Assembly (NCBI GenBank): GCA_001643675.2
Contig: LSRY02000052.1
Coordinates: forward strand, 310,001-374,000
Direction: 5' to 3'
Length of the DNA stretch: 64,000 bases
Source of the DNA: Monocercomonoides exilis
Lineage: Eukaryota > Preaxostyla > Oxymonadida > Polymastigidae
Shown here: positions 31,101-42,797 of the stretch, one piece after another
How positions within the stretch are numbered: the first letter of the stretch is position 1
Layout: each line of letters starts with the position of its first letter
Notes under the pieces: model-generated
Seen by the model: only the letters and a program-made list of their open reading frames with translations
Databases searched by the model: none
Told to the model about the DNA's origin: nothing
Translations under genes and position numbers: made by a program

Positions 31101-33629
31101 TTTTCTCGCTGACTTGTTAATTCCTTTTCTCTCTGTGCCATCTTCCTCTCCTGTTCTTCCTTTTCATTGTTTTCTCTCTCTTTCATTTCATTGATCCAGT
31201 CATCTCTTTCGCTAAGCATTGCTTCAAGGTGCCTGATAACATCGCGAAGATGTTGGTTTTCTGTCACTTTTCCAGACTGATACATCGGAACAGAAATGGA
31301 GTTCGACATTGTGGTGGTAGATTTAACTGGTGCCTTTTTCAAAGATGACGATAAGTTGCTGAAAATTGGACGAAGCTCTCTTGGTGATGATGGCGAGTGA
31401 TGATATGTTGGAGAATATGTGAGTGCGGCATTTGTGGAAGCAGGAGAAGTGCCAGTGGAAGAAAATGGTGAATATCGAGAGCGAGACGGCGTTGAAGTGG
31501 CAGATTGTGAGGAGTTAAGCTGAGATGGAGAAGAATAGGCAAGAGAGGACTGAAGGCGATGTGGAGATGAAAGAGATCGCATAGTTGCAGAGCTCGGTTG
31601 AGTTGGCAACTGATAAGATGCGGAAGGCTGTGGCTTAGCTTCGTTATGAATTGGATTTATGTTGTAGATGCGTGGAGTGATGATCTGGGAAGATGACGGA
31701 CGAGGGGGCAAACGCTTAGTTGAAGTGAGTTGCTCTTTAGGCTTTTCCTGACTTTTTTCTAAAGAATTTGAAGATATTTCGCTTCTTGGTTCTGGTCCGG
31801 TTGCAACATAATTTTCCTCTTCACGTCTATCGGTAGATTCCAAATTATCCTCTTTCTTTTCTTCTTCTGCTTCTTTTTCGTCAATTTCTTCTCTGAAAGT
31901 TTCGTTATCATTCTCCATTTTGACGTATTCGTCAACTCTTTCCTCCAAAAATTGATCTGTTTTCGAAGAAAACAGCCTCGCTTTTTCTCTTTCGAACTTC
32001 TTTCCTTCAGATTCAATCAGCATTGTCAGCCCGGCTCGGCAGAATGCTCTGATTCGTGCAGTATATCGCAGTGATGAGAGAACATCCTCGGCAAGCTTTC
32101 TGGAAGATGAAGGAATAATTAAACTTTCAGTAACACTCGAAGGATATGCAGTTCGAGTCAAACTTGATGAAGGTGAATAAGATGAATGAGGTGGCAAAGT
32201 CTCTGCTTGTTTGACTGGAATTGTTGGGATAAGTGTGTGGATGAAAAGAATGTTGCTTCTCTCGTTCAGCGTGTCCTTCAGAAAATAGGTAAGTTTTGAA
32301 TCACGATATGGAACATGTGGTAAAGGCTTCGCTGATAAGTTTTCAGCTTTCCATGTCTGTATCATCTGATCAACAAGACATTGGTGCGCTTTCTCTCTCT
32401 TTGTTTGAGCATCTTCCTCACTTGTGTCTTGTTTTTCTTCATTCTCCTCTTCTTCACTTCTCCAATCATCTTCATTTTGCAGCTCTTCCAATAAAGATGC
32501 TCGAATTTTGTCTAATATCGGGCTTCGTTCCAGCACTTTTCTGCTGTGAAGGCATTGCAGCACAGTTGAAAAAGCTGTGTAGACTTTTGATTTCATGGCT
32601 GCCATTGATGCAATGGTTGAAGCAGATGCTGTGGAAGTTGTCTGGACGGTTGAAGAGAATGACTGACTTGTTCCAGGCTCCCACCTTGCCATCTTGACAA
32701 TGTTCATCTTAACAGGAGTCTGATTTAATCTGGCTCGTCCAAATTCATCGAGATAACGGAGTTCCAGTGAGCAAACGATATGCGCAATGCAAGCTTTTTG
32801 GCCTGCTTTTTTTCTAAATTCTACATTTTCATCTGAAACTTTCAGCACAGACAAAATGTCATCCACAGATGCAATTCTCCTCCAGGCTGCTCCAACAACC
32901 ATCATTCCTCGATCTTTGTCTTCTCGTAGCTTCAAGCCACTATCATTGTTGATTTGAACATTTCTTTGTGGCGTCAACGATATTTTTGCTCCCTGGGGGA
33001 AACCACTTGTCATGGATTCTGATTCTTTGTCATTCACATTCCTCAAAAGATCATAAATTGACTCATTATAAAACTAAAGAAAAATATTCACATTCAATTT
33101 AATGAAATCAAAAAATAAAGAAAAAATGAAAATTTTTAAATTGAAAAACCATTGTCATTGAAGCAAATAGTGCTTGTTTTTGTTGATTTTGTTTCGATTT
33201 TGATAGAGAAAGGAGTATATCAAGTACAACTCGAGGTATAATTCCCAATTTTGTAATGTTACTTAAGGTTCCTTGAAATGTGTATTGCTTTCCAGATCTT
33301 CTTGGACCGAATATCAAAATAGTTGAATTGTTTCCGTTGAGCATTTCCTCTGTATATGATTTGACATTATTTTGATAAAACACATTTTGAGGAGATGCGA
33401 TTGATAACGAATCAAATGTGAAATTGCCTACAAATTTTTCTTTCTGTTCCATTTCGTTTTCAGTGGATTCCACAAGATTATCAGGTGTTTCTTGACTTAT
33501 TTCATTTTCCATTTCAAAAGGCTGCGAAGTTACATAAAGTTGTGAAGGTTTCTGCGGAACAATAAAGTTCAATTCAGATTTCACTTCTGGACTAACTCTA
33601 CTTATGACATGGAAAAAGCTTATGTCCAT
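28169..33629 (-). CDS. highly divergent kinesin-like protein, probably motor-dead
   Basis: Exons are 33629-33150 and 33073-28169 with a 76-nt intron; the product is 1794 aa. Kinesin landmarks are in order: a beta-1-like start (VISRVSP), the P-loop position GPRRSGKQYTF (108-118), FYNESIYDLL (161-170), and the microtubule-binding VPYRDSKLTYFLKDTL (414-429). The nucleotide-sensing motifs are lost. The P-loop Ser/Thr after GK is Gln115. Switch I (normally SSRSH) reads RKKAGQKACIAH near 250. Switch II (normally DLAGSE) reads KMARWEPG near 288. A ~90-residue insertion precedes the VPYRDSKL segment. After residue ~500 come Ser-rich disorder, a Glu/Lys/Arg coiled coil (about 800-920) and more low-complexity sequence. 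It may bind microtubules without ATP-driven movement. It is head-to-head with 33833, 203 bp apart. Confidence 0.85.
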
Positions 33630-33832
33630 TTAGCAAACTTATAAATAACAAAATTGCAGCAAATATTGTCATTTGAAACAAATTTTGTTTTCATATATAT
33701 CAAATGAAAAAAGTATTAAAACAACATACTTCAGGAGATATAGCTTATTTATGTAGATTTTTATTCAAACACTCTGATCATGATACATAACATTATTTTA
33801 TTTGTCAACCTTTAATTATAATTTTTTGTTGA

Positions 33833-36800
33833 ATGTCAATTTTCCCTCTTGTAGATTTATCGTTGGCAATACAAGAAGATGAATTACATAATATCGAGGA
33901 AGCTATTTCTTTATACAGTTCACTAGAACAGTTTGGCCTTATTTGTGTTTGGAAATTTCATATTTTTTAATTTTAGAAAAATTATCAAAATCATTCCACA
34001 AGATTTTAAAAATGAAAGCACACATGTTTGATTTTTATTTCAGCAATTTGATTTCTGAATTTTAATCGAAAATACTTTTTCTATTATTTTTAGAATCTAT
34101 TAGAATTGCTTCTTATTTGTGTTAAGCAACGAGCAATTGCACTGAAAAATCCAAGTGAAGGGATTTCACTAAATGAAATATCTTCTTTGCTCAAATACTT
34201 GTCAGAAGATCAACACAATTTTTCTTGGCTGTGCCCTGAAAATATTACATTGTTATGTAAACATCTTAATAGACTTAGTGTTTTTCCATCAAAGCTGTAC
34301 GTTTTTTAAAATAGACATTCCTTTTGACAAATAGCTTTGTTTGACTTTAAATGTTATGAATTTTTAGTGCTGATTATTTTCTTCGAGATGAAGTATCTTA
34401 TTCTTTGCCTCCCTTGATAAATGGATCATCAAACACGAAAAAATTTCACACTGCGCAAAAAGTTAAAATGCTTGAAATTCCTCCCGTTAACGACTCGGCT
34501 TGGGATGATTCAGTCAATAGTTGCGAAGCTGCATCACAAAAATACGGTACATATCAATCACTTGATTCTCCTCATTCGCCAAAAAGAAAGTATTCATTGC
34601 AAGAGAGGAAAGCTTCAAGCCCTACGCCTAAGGTCAGAACAATCCGAAGCAAAGATTCTGGTTCTTTTGGAACGAAGGCGAAGACGAATGAAAAAGAAGG
34701 CGAAGCAAACGCCATTGCAGCAACCATTCCGGTGGAAGTGGAAAGCGCCAAGGATACGATGAGACCGCAGACACGAAGTAAGAATTTCACGATAAATCTC
34801 AACATGGACATGTTTGGCGATGCAGACTGGAGCGACGAGGATGACGACTACGACGAAGCAACTGTGGACAAATTCGACGCTTCAAGCAAAAACAGTCACA
34901 AGAAAAACGAAGAAAAAAGCAAAAAAGGCAAAAATAAGAATGAGTTTATAGAAATTCCATTGTCAGATGATTTTCCATCAAGCCCCAAAGAAGAGGAGGT
35001 AACGCCTCACTCAGCCAGACTCGGGGTGCATTCGTCGCTTCATTTGCTTCCCCCCTCCGCTTCTCTGTCAGGGCCATCCTTCACTCTCATTGATGACAGA
35101 AAAACAGCACATGAGAGGAGGTCATTTGAATCAAATGAGAACGAAATGAAGTGCAAAGGGAGCCAGCTGTTGAGGGATTTCTCTTCATCGACGATCTCTT
35201 CAGGCAGCGAGCATTCGGCACACGACGCCTCACTCACTTCGCTGTTCAACATCCTTCCGCAGCCTGTTGAGCAAACGCCAACACTTCGCTCGCTCATCAA
35301 ACAGCCACCTTCTGTCACTTCGCCCACTTCTACGTTTCCTTCTTCCTTCCCTTCCTCTTCCTCTTCCTCTTCTACTGCTGCAACTTCTTCTTCTTCTTCC
35401 CATCGCACCAAGAACTCTCTCTTCCACACCCCTCAAAATACTCTGAGTCCTGAGTCTCTCAAATCCAACTATCAACCTCATTCTGCCGGCACATCTCCCA
35501 ATGGCACTCCACGTGTGGCACCTCCGTCTCGCCTTCCGCCTTTGCCGTGTTCAGCCAGTCCTCATTCTACCAACTCCCTAAGCACATGCAGCTCGCAGTC
35601 TTCTTCTCCTCTCCTCTCCAGCAGCAGCAGCAGCCCAACCTCATCTCAGTCTTCGCAATCGTTCTCTTCTGCTTCATCCTTCACTTCTTCTTTTCTGTCT
35701 CCTCAGTTCGCACAGCACCACGCATCCACTTCCCCACACTCGCCTCATTCTCCCCATTCTCCCCATTCTCCGCACAATCGTCTTTCCTCTCCTTCCTCTC
35801 TGTCTCACTTCAGGCGCAGTGTGTCTGTCTCATCTGACCGCTCCTCCACCATCCTCGACTTCTCCTCTGTCATCCCCGAGCTCTGCTTCAACCCTGCAGG
35901 TTCTTCTTCAGATAATAATGCTGCTGCTTCTTCAGTTACTTCTTCACCTTCTCCTTCATCTTCTTATTCTTTTTCTTATTCTTATTCTGCTGCTGCACCC
36001 TCATCTGTTTCTCCGCAGCATCAGCACACAAACTCAGACTCGAAGATCTCGTATCTCCTGCCCAATTCATTCAACCTGGACATCCTTGATCCGCTGGATG
36101 TCGATGCAAATGCTGCAGATTCTCCCTCGCCTCACTTCGTCCGCAGCCGCTCTCCAATCAAAGTGAGGCAGCAGCAGCAACAACAACTGCAGCTGCGCCA
36201 TCAGCCGGCTCTGCTTTCAGAACATTCTCGTTCTGCTCAATCGTCTCCTTCTTCCTCTTTTTCCTCTTCCTCCTCCTTGTCTTCTTTGTCTCTTCTGCCG
36301 CAGTCGCCGCAGGCTAACCAGTCATCGCATTTGAGTGCGGCTGTGTCGCCAACACCAACCTCTCCTTCTTCGCAAGTGTCGCCTTCTCTGCACAGCTCAG
36401 TGCACCCGGCTGATCCATCAGCTATGCTTTATTCTTTTGCTGACACACTCCAGCAGCATAAACATCAACAGCTTCAGCATCAACAGCAGCAGAATCAGCT
36501 GAGTCACTCTTCAAAGAAGCATCCAGCGCGATCGCTTTCGATTGAGACTGCAAATGCTCAGCCTTCTTCTTCTCCATCACACAAGCCAACATATTCTCCT
36601 TCCTCCACTTCTTCTTTTTCTTTGCTCAATTCAACCTTCTCTTCTTCCACTTCTTCTTCGTCGTCATCGTCTTCTTCTTCTTCCACCTCCTCATCCACCT
36701 CCTCCTCTCCTCTCTGCTCCACACCTTATCTCTCTAAATACTCTGGGTATTCACCCATCAACATTTCACCTTCTTCTTCCAGCCCTCGTTCAGCTCGCAC

Positions 36801-37137
36801 TGCTCTATCGCATTCAATCGCTTCATTGAGCATTCAAGCTTCTTCCTCCTCCTCTTCCTCCTCCTCCTCAGTTTCTCCCTCTTTTACTTCATTGTCTGCT
36901 TCCTCTTCTGCTTCCTCTTCACCTTCCTCATCTGCGTCCTCTTCTTCATCTTCATTGCCTTCATTGTCTTCATTGCCTGTCACTTCACAGCTGATGTCTG
37001 TCAGACTTCCTCCTTTGAAGCTCTCATCTGCGCAAACACTCAACAATACAGCCACTCCACACGCTGACATCTCAACGCCAAGCGATTCTTTCTCGCTTTC
37101 TCCAACAGACAAACATTGTGCAAGTAGGAAGTTCTGA
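33833..37137 (+). CDS. Ser-rich protein with short helical N-terminal domain
   Basis: Exons are 33833-33946, 34094-34296 and 34368-37137; both junctions keep frame and the product is 1028 aa. Residues 1-130 are ordered and helical: acidic, then LLELLLICVKQRAIALKN, then ITLLCKHLNRLSVFPSKL. This looks like a small alpha-helical or armadillo-type module, which I cannot assign. The remaining ~900 residues are dominated by Ser, Pro, His and Gln, including a SPH repeat and long Ser runs. A Lys/Arg-rich patch (about 145-190) carries possible nuclear-import sequence, and an acidic stretch follows. No catalytic motif is visible. Confidence 0.8.
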
Positions 37138-37822
37138 ATATAATGGCAGTATTCATAAGTTTTTTATTTTTTGCTATCTGTGAGATGAGATATATATTTT
37201 CTTTGTTTTATCTCATTGATTCTTCCATTTTTTCCTGCTGGTTTATTATCTTACATATTAATTTTCTGTCTTGTTTGAGATTATTTTTTTAATTTTTGAG
37301 GAAATTTTTGACTTTTGCATTATGTTGTGTATGTATTTTGCTACTTTTTCTTTCAAATCTCATTATCTTTTTAAGAACAATATAAATTCTTTTTTTTTTT
37401 ATTATTATTATTTCCTCTTCTCCATTTGGTGTGTGTATGTGTGTGTTGCTTCACAGGTTTATATTTGCAACGAAAATGAGTGACTTTTGCAATCTTTTTT
37501 CTTCATATGTTTTGATTATATTTTTTTCAATATTTATTTTTTTAGCTATTTTTCGACATCCAGTTTCTTACAATGGAATATATTTATTCTTAAATAATTT
37601 TTAAAAAATGATTAGCAGTATTAATTTTTTATCACAGAATTTTTCATCGTTCTTTTTCGTTCGTTCTTTCTTTTGCTATTTATTTTCACACTTTTTGAAT
37701 GAACTATTCCTCATTTGGTCTTTTTCCATTTATCGTTCTTTTCTGAAACGTTTGGAAAAACATTTGATGAATACTTCTTTTTTTTATTGTGTTTCATTTC
37801 ATTTCGAATATTCATACTTTCT

Positions 37823-37903
37823 TTAAGCAGCTCTTGGAATATTCCCCAACAACTGGAAAAGGCTGCTTAATGTTTTGGCAATGTGCGCTCGCATATGCAA
37901 AAC
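37823..37903. ncRNA. candidate structured RNA: two tandem hairpins
   Basis: TTAAGCAGC (37823-37831) pairs perfectly with GCTGCTTAA (37862-37870). The loop can form an inner TTGG/CCAA stem. One base later GTTTTG (37872-37877) pairs with CAAAAC (37898-37903), enclosing TGTGC/GCATA with a GCTC loop. Two adjacent stems in otherwise structureless AT-rich DNA suggest a small RNA or a 3'-end element. I cannot name the class or strand; the tandem-hairpin form recalls H/ACA guides, but no clear H box or ACA tail is seen. Confidence 0.3.
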
Positions 37904-38517
37904 TCCAGCATCTTTGCTATTATGACATATCCATAACGATGAAATGAAATGAAAAATGGCTATTAAACAAATGAGCAGGGGAAAAAAAAAGCAAAACTTT
38001 TATGAAATGAACAATTATTAATGGTCTGAAAATTAAAAACAAATAACACAGATCATAACAAGAATTTAACAAATCAAGAAATATTTAAGGATTATGTAAT
38101 AAAAAGATAAAACAGATAAAACAATACGGGAACGTGAAGACGCCAGGCACAGCAACAGCCAATGGCAAGAGATAGAAGGCACATATTCATTCAATTTTCA
38201 TAAGAGAAACAGAAAAAAAGAAAAACTGGGTTTATTTTAAAAATATAATCATAAAATAAGTGTGTGGAAAGTGAAATACAAGGTGCGTGCAATAGAAATG
38301 GCCTATTCTCAATAATATATAGACACAAACGAAGCTGACTAGAGAAAAAATACCTCTCTTTTTTTTAATTTTTGACAAGAAAGACAGAGACAGAAGAATA
38401 GTTCAGATATCACACAAACAGAAAAAAGCATACATTGAACAAGCACAAAATGACTTTAGGCAAAACTTTATTCATAACACAGAGAAAGAATCGTTCATCG
38501 GAAGATCAGAATGGAAA

Positions 38518-38554
38518 GGGGAAGGAAGGGTGGGGGGTGGAGGGTGGAGGGGGG
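38518..38554 (+). other. G-run cluster, predicted G-quadruplex
   Basis: Five runs of three or more G (38518-38521, 38528-38530, 38532-38537, 38542-38544, 38549-38554) are separated by loops of 1-6 bases on the + strand. This meets the usual G3+N1-7 quadruplex rule. It lies 170 bp beyond the stop of the coil-protein gene, so that gene's transcript would carry the C-rich complement. Confidence 0.7.
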
Positions 38555-38722
38555 ATAAAAGCAAACAATATGCTCATTCGATATACAGAAACCAAATTGT
38601 TGGATTCCGAAAAAAATAAGAAGTTAAAAAAGATTTAAAAAACCCAGTTTTTTTTCTCTTTCCTTTTATACGTTTTATCTCTTGTTTTCATTGACAACAT
38701 TCTTCAATGAAACATAATGGTT

Positions 38723-41700
38723 TTACTGTGCATCTGTCAGGAGATCATCCACAGTTGCTGACGTCTTCAAAGAGGAAGAGCGCAGCTGAGGAGACAGCAA
38801 GTTCGCTAGTGAAGAAGAAGAAGAGGAAAGAGAAGAAGAAGCAATTTGATTGTATGTCGGAGCGAGTGATGTCAAAGCACCTGTCGAAACCAGCTGTGCC
38901 TGTGACTGTGATTGAGTAAGTGCTGTCCCCTTCTCAGCTGCCTCGTCTGCTGCCATCGCTGCCTCTGCCTCGCGTATCGCCATCGACTCCTGCCGCAGCA
39001 TCCTGTTCTCTCTCGCTCTCCTCATCTGCACTCTCTCATTCGCCTCTGTGTCGTCATCGTCTTCGTCGGTCTCGGCATCGCTGTATTCACTTTGTGAGTC
39101 GTCAATCGTCGTCTCTCTGCCTTCGGTGCCTTCTGTTTCATTGTCTGTTGCATCTCCATTCGCTCCTTTCTTCTTCTTGTTCTTCTTGTTTTTCTTATTT
39201 TTCTTCTTCTTCTTCTTCTTCTCTTTATTCCCTTCCTCTCCTTCTCCTTCTCCTTCTCCTTCATTTTCTTCTCCCTCCCCCTCTCCTTCCTCCTTGCTTC
39301 TCCTCTGCTTCTTCCTCAAGTTCGCAAAGGTATCAATATGTGGCTGTGGCTGCATCCCTGCCTCAATCATCAGCTCGTCCAGTTGTGCCTCCAGCTTCTT
39401 CCTCTCTTCGGTCTCCACATCCATCTGCCTCTCAATCTCCCTCTGCACATTCCTCTGCCGCTGCTTCTCCTGCTCTTGCTCCGACTTCCGCCGTTGCTTC
39501 TCCTTCACTTTCAGCGCCAGAAGCTCATCACTCGTCATCACTGGCGTCTGATCTTCTCCTCCTTCTCCTTCTCCTTCTTCTGTCTCTCCTGCTTGTGCCT
39601 TTGCCACTGCCAATCTGTTGGTCTTCTCCTCCTCTCTTCTGATCCTCTCCTTCCACTCTTTCCTCTCCTCCCGCCTTCTCTTCACAAAGTCCATCTTCCT
39701 CTGGTGCTCCACCATTATCAGCTGCAGCGTCTCTCTTTCTCTCTCCCGCACTTCTGACAGCTTTCCTTGCACTTCCTTGATTCGCATCAGCTGCTGCTGC
39801 CTTTTGTACTTCTCCAGCTCCTTCGCACGCTTCTCCCTCGCTTTGCGCTCTTCCTCTTCTTTCTTCTTCTTCGCTTTTGCTTCTTCAATCTTCCTCTTCT
39901 TCTTCAGCTCTGCCTCTTCCCTCTTCCGTCTGTGGTACTCTTCATACAGCTGCCTCTTCCTCTGCTGCTCCTCCTGCATCTTCCTCTTCATCTCCTCCTC
40001 GCAAAAGTCTCTCATCAGAATCTCCTCCCTCTTCATCATCTGCTGCTCAGCATACATCCTCCTCCTTTCTTCCTCCTGCTGCAGACGCTCCTTCCGCCCT
40101 TCCTCTCCCAGCAGCCTCAGCTCTTCCTCCAACATCATCCTCCTCTCCTCCTCCTCGTTCTTCTCCCGGTTCATCTCCATCTTCCTCAGCTTCTCTTTCC
40201 TCTCCCTCTGCCTCTGCTCTTTCTCTTGCTTCAGCTTCGCTATTCTCTCTCTTTCTTCTTGCTCTTTCTTCGCTTTCAGCTCTCTTGCTTGTTTGGCCTT
40301 CTCTTCCTTCTGTTTCCTTTCTTCCTCTTTCTTCTTCTTCTCCTCCCTCTCTTTCCTCCTCCTCTCCTCCCTCTCTTTCCTCCTCCTCTCCTCCCTCTCT
40401 TCCTTCTCCTTCCTCTTCTTCTCCTTCATCTCCTCCTCTTCCTTCCTCTTCCTCTCAACTTCCTCTGGATCCTCCTTTTCTGAGGCATCGCTCGCACTTT
40501 CTGCTTCGCTCTCCAGCTTCTCCATAAACCTCTTCATCCTCTCCTCCTTCAGCTTCCGCTCTGCCTCTTCCACAATCATCTTCTCCATCTCCCTCTCTCT
40601 TTCCTTCTCGTCTGCAATCGCTTTGACTTGTTTTTCCTTCTCTATCAGCTCCTTCCTCGCCTGCTCTTCCCTTTCCAGCCTCTCTTTCTCTCTTTTTTCT
40701 TTCCATTCCTTCAATTGCTGCTCTCTTCTTTCTCTCTCTCTTTCTCTCTCCTTCTCTCTCTCTTTCCTTTCTCTTTCTTCTCTCTCTGCTTTCTCCTTCT
40801 CCTCCTTCATTTTCCGTGCAAACTCTTCTTTCTCCCTCTTTTCTGCCTCTGCCTTCTCCTTCTTCTCCCTCTCTGCTTTTTCTCTCTCCTCCTTGTTCTT
40901 CCTCAGCTGCTCCGCCCTTTCCTTCTTCGCCTTCTCCACTTTCACATTCTCTTCTGCCACCCTCTTCTCCTTCTCTTCTCTGTTCTGTTTGATCCTCTCC
41001 TCCTTCTCCTTCTTATCTTTCTCTTCTTTGTCTCTCTTCGCCTTCTCTCTCCTCTCTCTCTCCTGCCTCTCTTTCCGTGCCAGTATTTCAGCCTCCTTCT
41101 GCTGCCTTTCAAGCTCCTTCTGCTTCTCCCTCTCCATCTTCGCCTTCAGCTCTGCCTCATCTCGCTCCCTCTTCTTCTTCTCCTCTGCCTCTCTTCTTTC
41201 TCTGTCTTCTTTCTCCTTCTTTTCCCTCTCTTCCTTCTGTTGCCTCGCCTTCTCCTCTCTCCACTGCCTCTCCTTCTCTCTCTTCTCTTCTGCCAGCTTC
41301 TCCTGCATTTCTCTTTCTTCTTTCTCTTTCCTCTCTTTCTCTTCCTTCATAATCCTCATCTGCTCCCTCCTTTCTTTCTCTTCCTGCTCTTTCCTCTCTC
41401 TCTCCTTCCTCTCCTTCTCCTTCTTCTCTTCTCTCCCTTTCTTCTCCCTTTCTCTCTTCATCCTTTCCTCTTTCTCTTGTTCTTCTTTCTCTTCCTGCAG
41501 CTTCTTCTCCATCTCCTCCTTTTCTCTTCGTATCTGCTCCAACCTCTCCCTCTTCATCTTCTCTTCTCTCTCTTTCTTCTCTTTCTCTGCTTTCTCCTTC
41601 TCCTCTCTTTCTCTCCTCTTCCGCTCTTCCTCTTCTTTCCTCTGTCTTTTGATTTCCTCCTCTTCTTTTGCCCGCTCTGCCCTTTCTTTCTCTCTCTTCG

Positions 41701-42728
41701 CTCTTTCAATACGCTCTCTTTCTTCCTTCTCTGCTCTTTCTCTCTCTTCCTTCTCCTTCTTCTGCCTCCTCCTCTCCTCAATCATCTTCTCCCTCTCCAA
41801 ATCCCTTTCTGCCCCTTCTCTCTCTTTCCTCTCTCTTTCCCTCTTCTCATAATTCTCCAATAATACTCTATCTCTCTCTTCTTTCTCCTTCCTCTTCTTT
41901 TCTTCCTCTTCTTCTTTTCTCCTCCTTTCTTCTTCAATCATCTTCTGCTTCTGAATCCGATGGAGCTCTGCTTTCTCTTTCAGTTCTCTTTCATACTTCT
42001 CCCTCATTTCTTGTTCTTCCCTCTCCTTTCTCTCTGCCCTTTCTCTTTCTTTCCTCTCTTTCTCTTCTCTTTCCTCCCTCATCTTCTGTTCCTTCAGCCT
42101 CTTCTCTGCTTCCCTCTTCTCCCTCTCCTCCTTCTGTCTCCTCGCCCTCTCCTCCTCTTGCCTTCTCTCTCTTTCCAATCTTTCCCTCCTTTCTTTTCTC
42201 CTCTGCTCCTCCATCTCCAATCTCTTCCTCTCCTCCTCTTCTTCCTCCAGCTCCCTCTTCGTCTTGTACGTCCTCCTCTGCATTCTGCCTCTGTTAGACA
42301 CCCACTTCTCTCTGCCCCACAAATCTCCGCCTTCCTCTTCCTCTCCTGGTGTCTTCAGTTCTCTTTCTCTCTCTCTTTCTCCTTCTCTTTCTCTCTCCTT
42401 CTCCTTCTCCTTCTCTCTGTCGCTTTCCACCAGCGTCACTGGCGAATGCACAGAAGAATACACAGCAAACGACGACGAGCGTGAAAGAGGTGTCTGTCTG
42501 CCAGCATTGACAGAGACTGAACGCAGCTGACTCATCCGCTGCTGCTCAGCCAGACGCGACTGCCGCAGCCTCTCTTCCATCTGCGCTGTCCTCTCGTCTT
42601 CTTTCGCCAGACGCTCTGAAATACGCTGCAGGGCACGCGACCAGACATCGGCATGCACTCGCTCTTTCCACTTCTCTGAAGGGAGGGAGAGAGAGGGGGA
42701 GGAAGAGGAAGAGAAAGAAGAAGAAGAA

Positions 42729-42797
<69 letters not shown>

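Larger units (their letters stand above)
37138..38722. other. tail-to-tail spacer with possible RNA element and G-run cluster
   Basis: This 1.6 kb lies between the 3' ends of two long Ser-rich or coil genes. Most of it is AT-rich and uncoding. Two parts stand out as less AT-rich: the hairpin pair at 37823-37903 and the G-run cluster at 38518-38554, each listed separately. A moderately GC-rich patch at 38125-38180 shows no gene or clear fold by eye. Confidence 0.45.

Noticed and set aside
38435-38638. 67-residue frame across the G-run cluster
   Set aside because: Its Gly run is only the translated G-runs, and the rest is Lys/Asn-rich spacer sequence.
39618-41863. Very long + strand frames (744 and 411 residues) rich in Ser/Phe/Leu
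   Set aside because: They are the antisense of the Glu/Lys/Arg rod. GAA, GAG, AAG and AGA codons reversed become Phe, Leu and Ser codons and never a stop, so the frames are artefacts.
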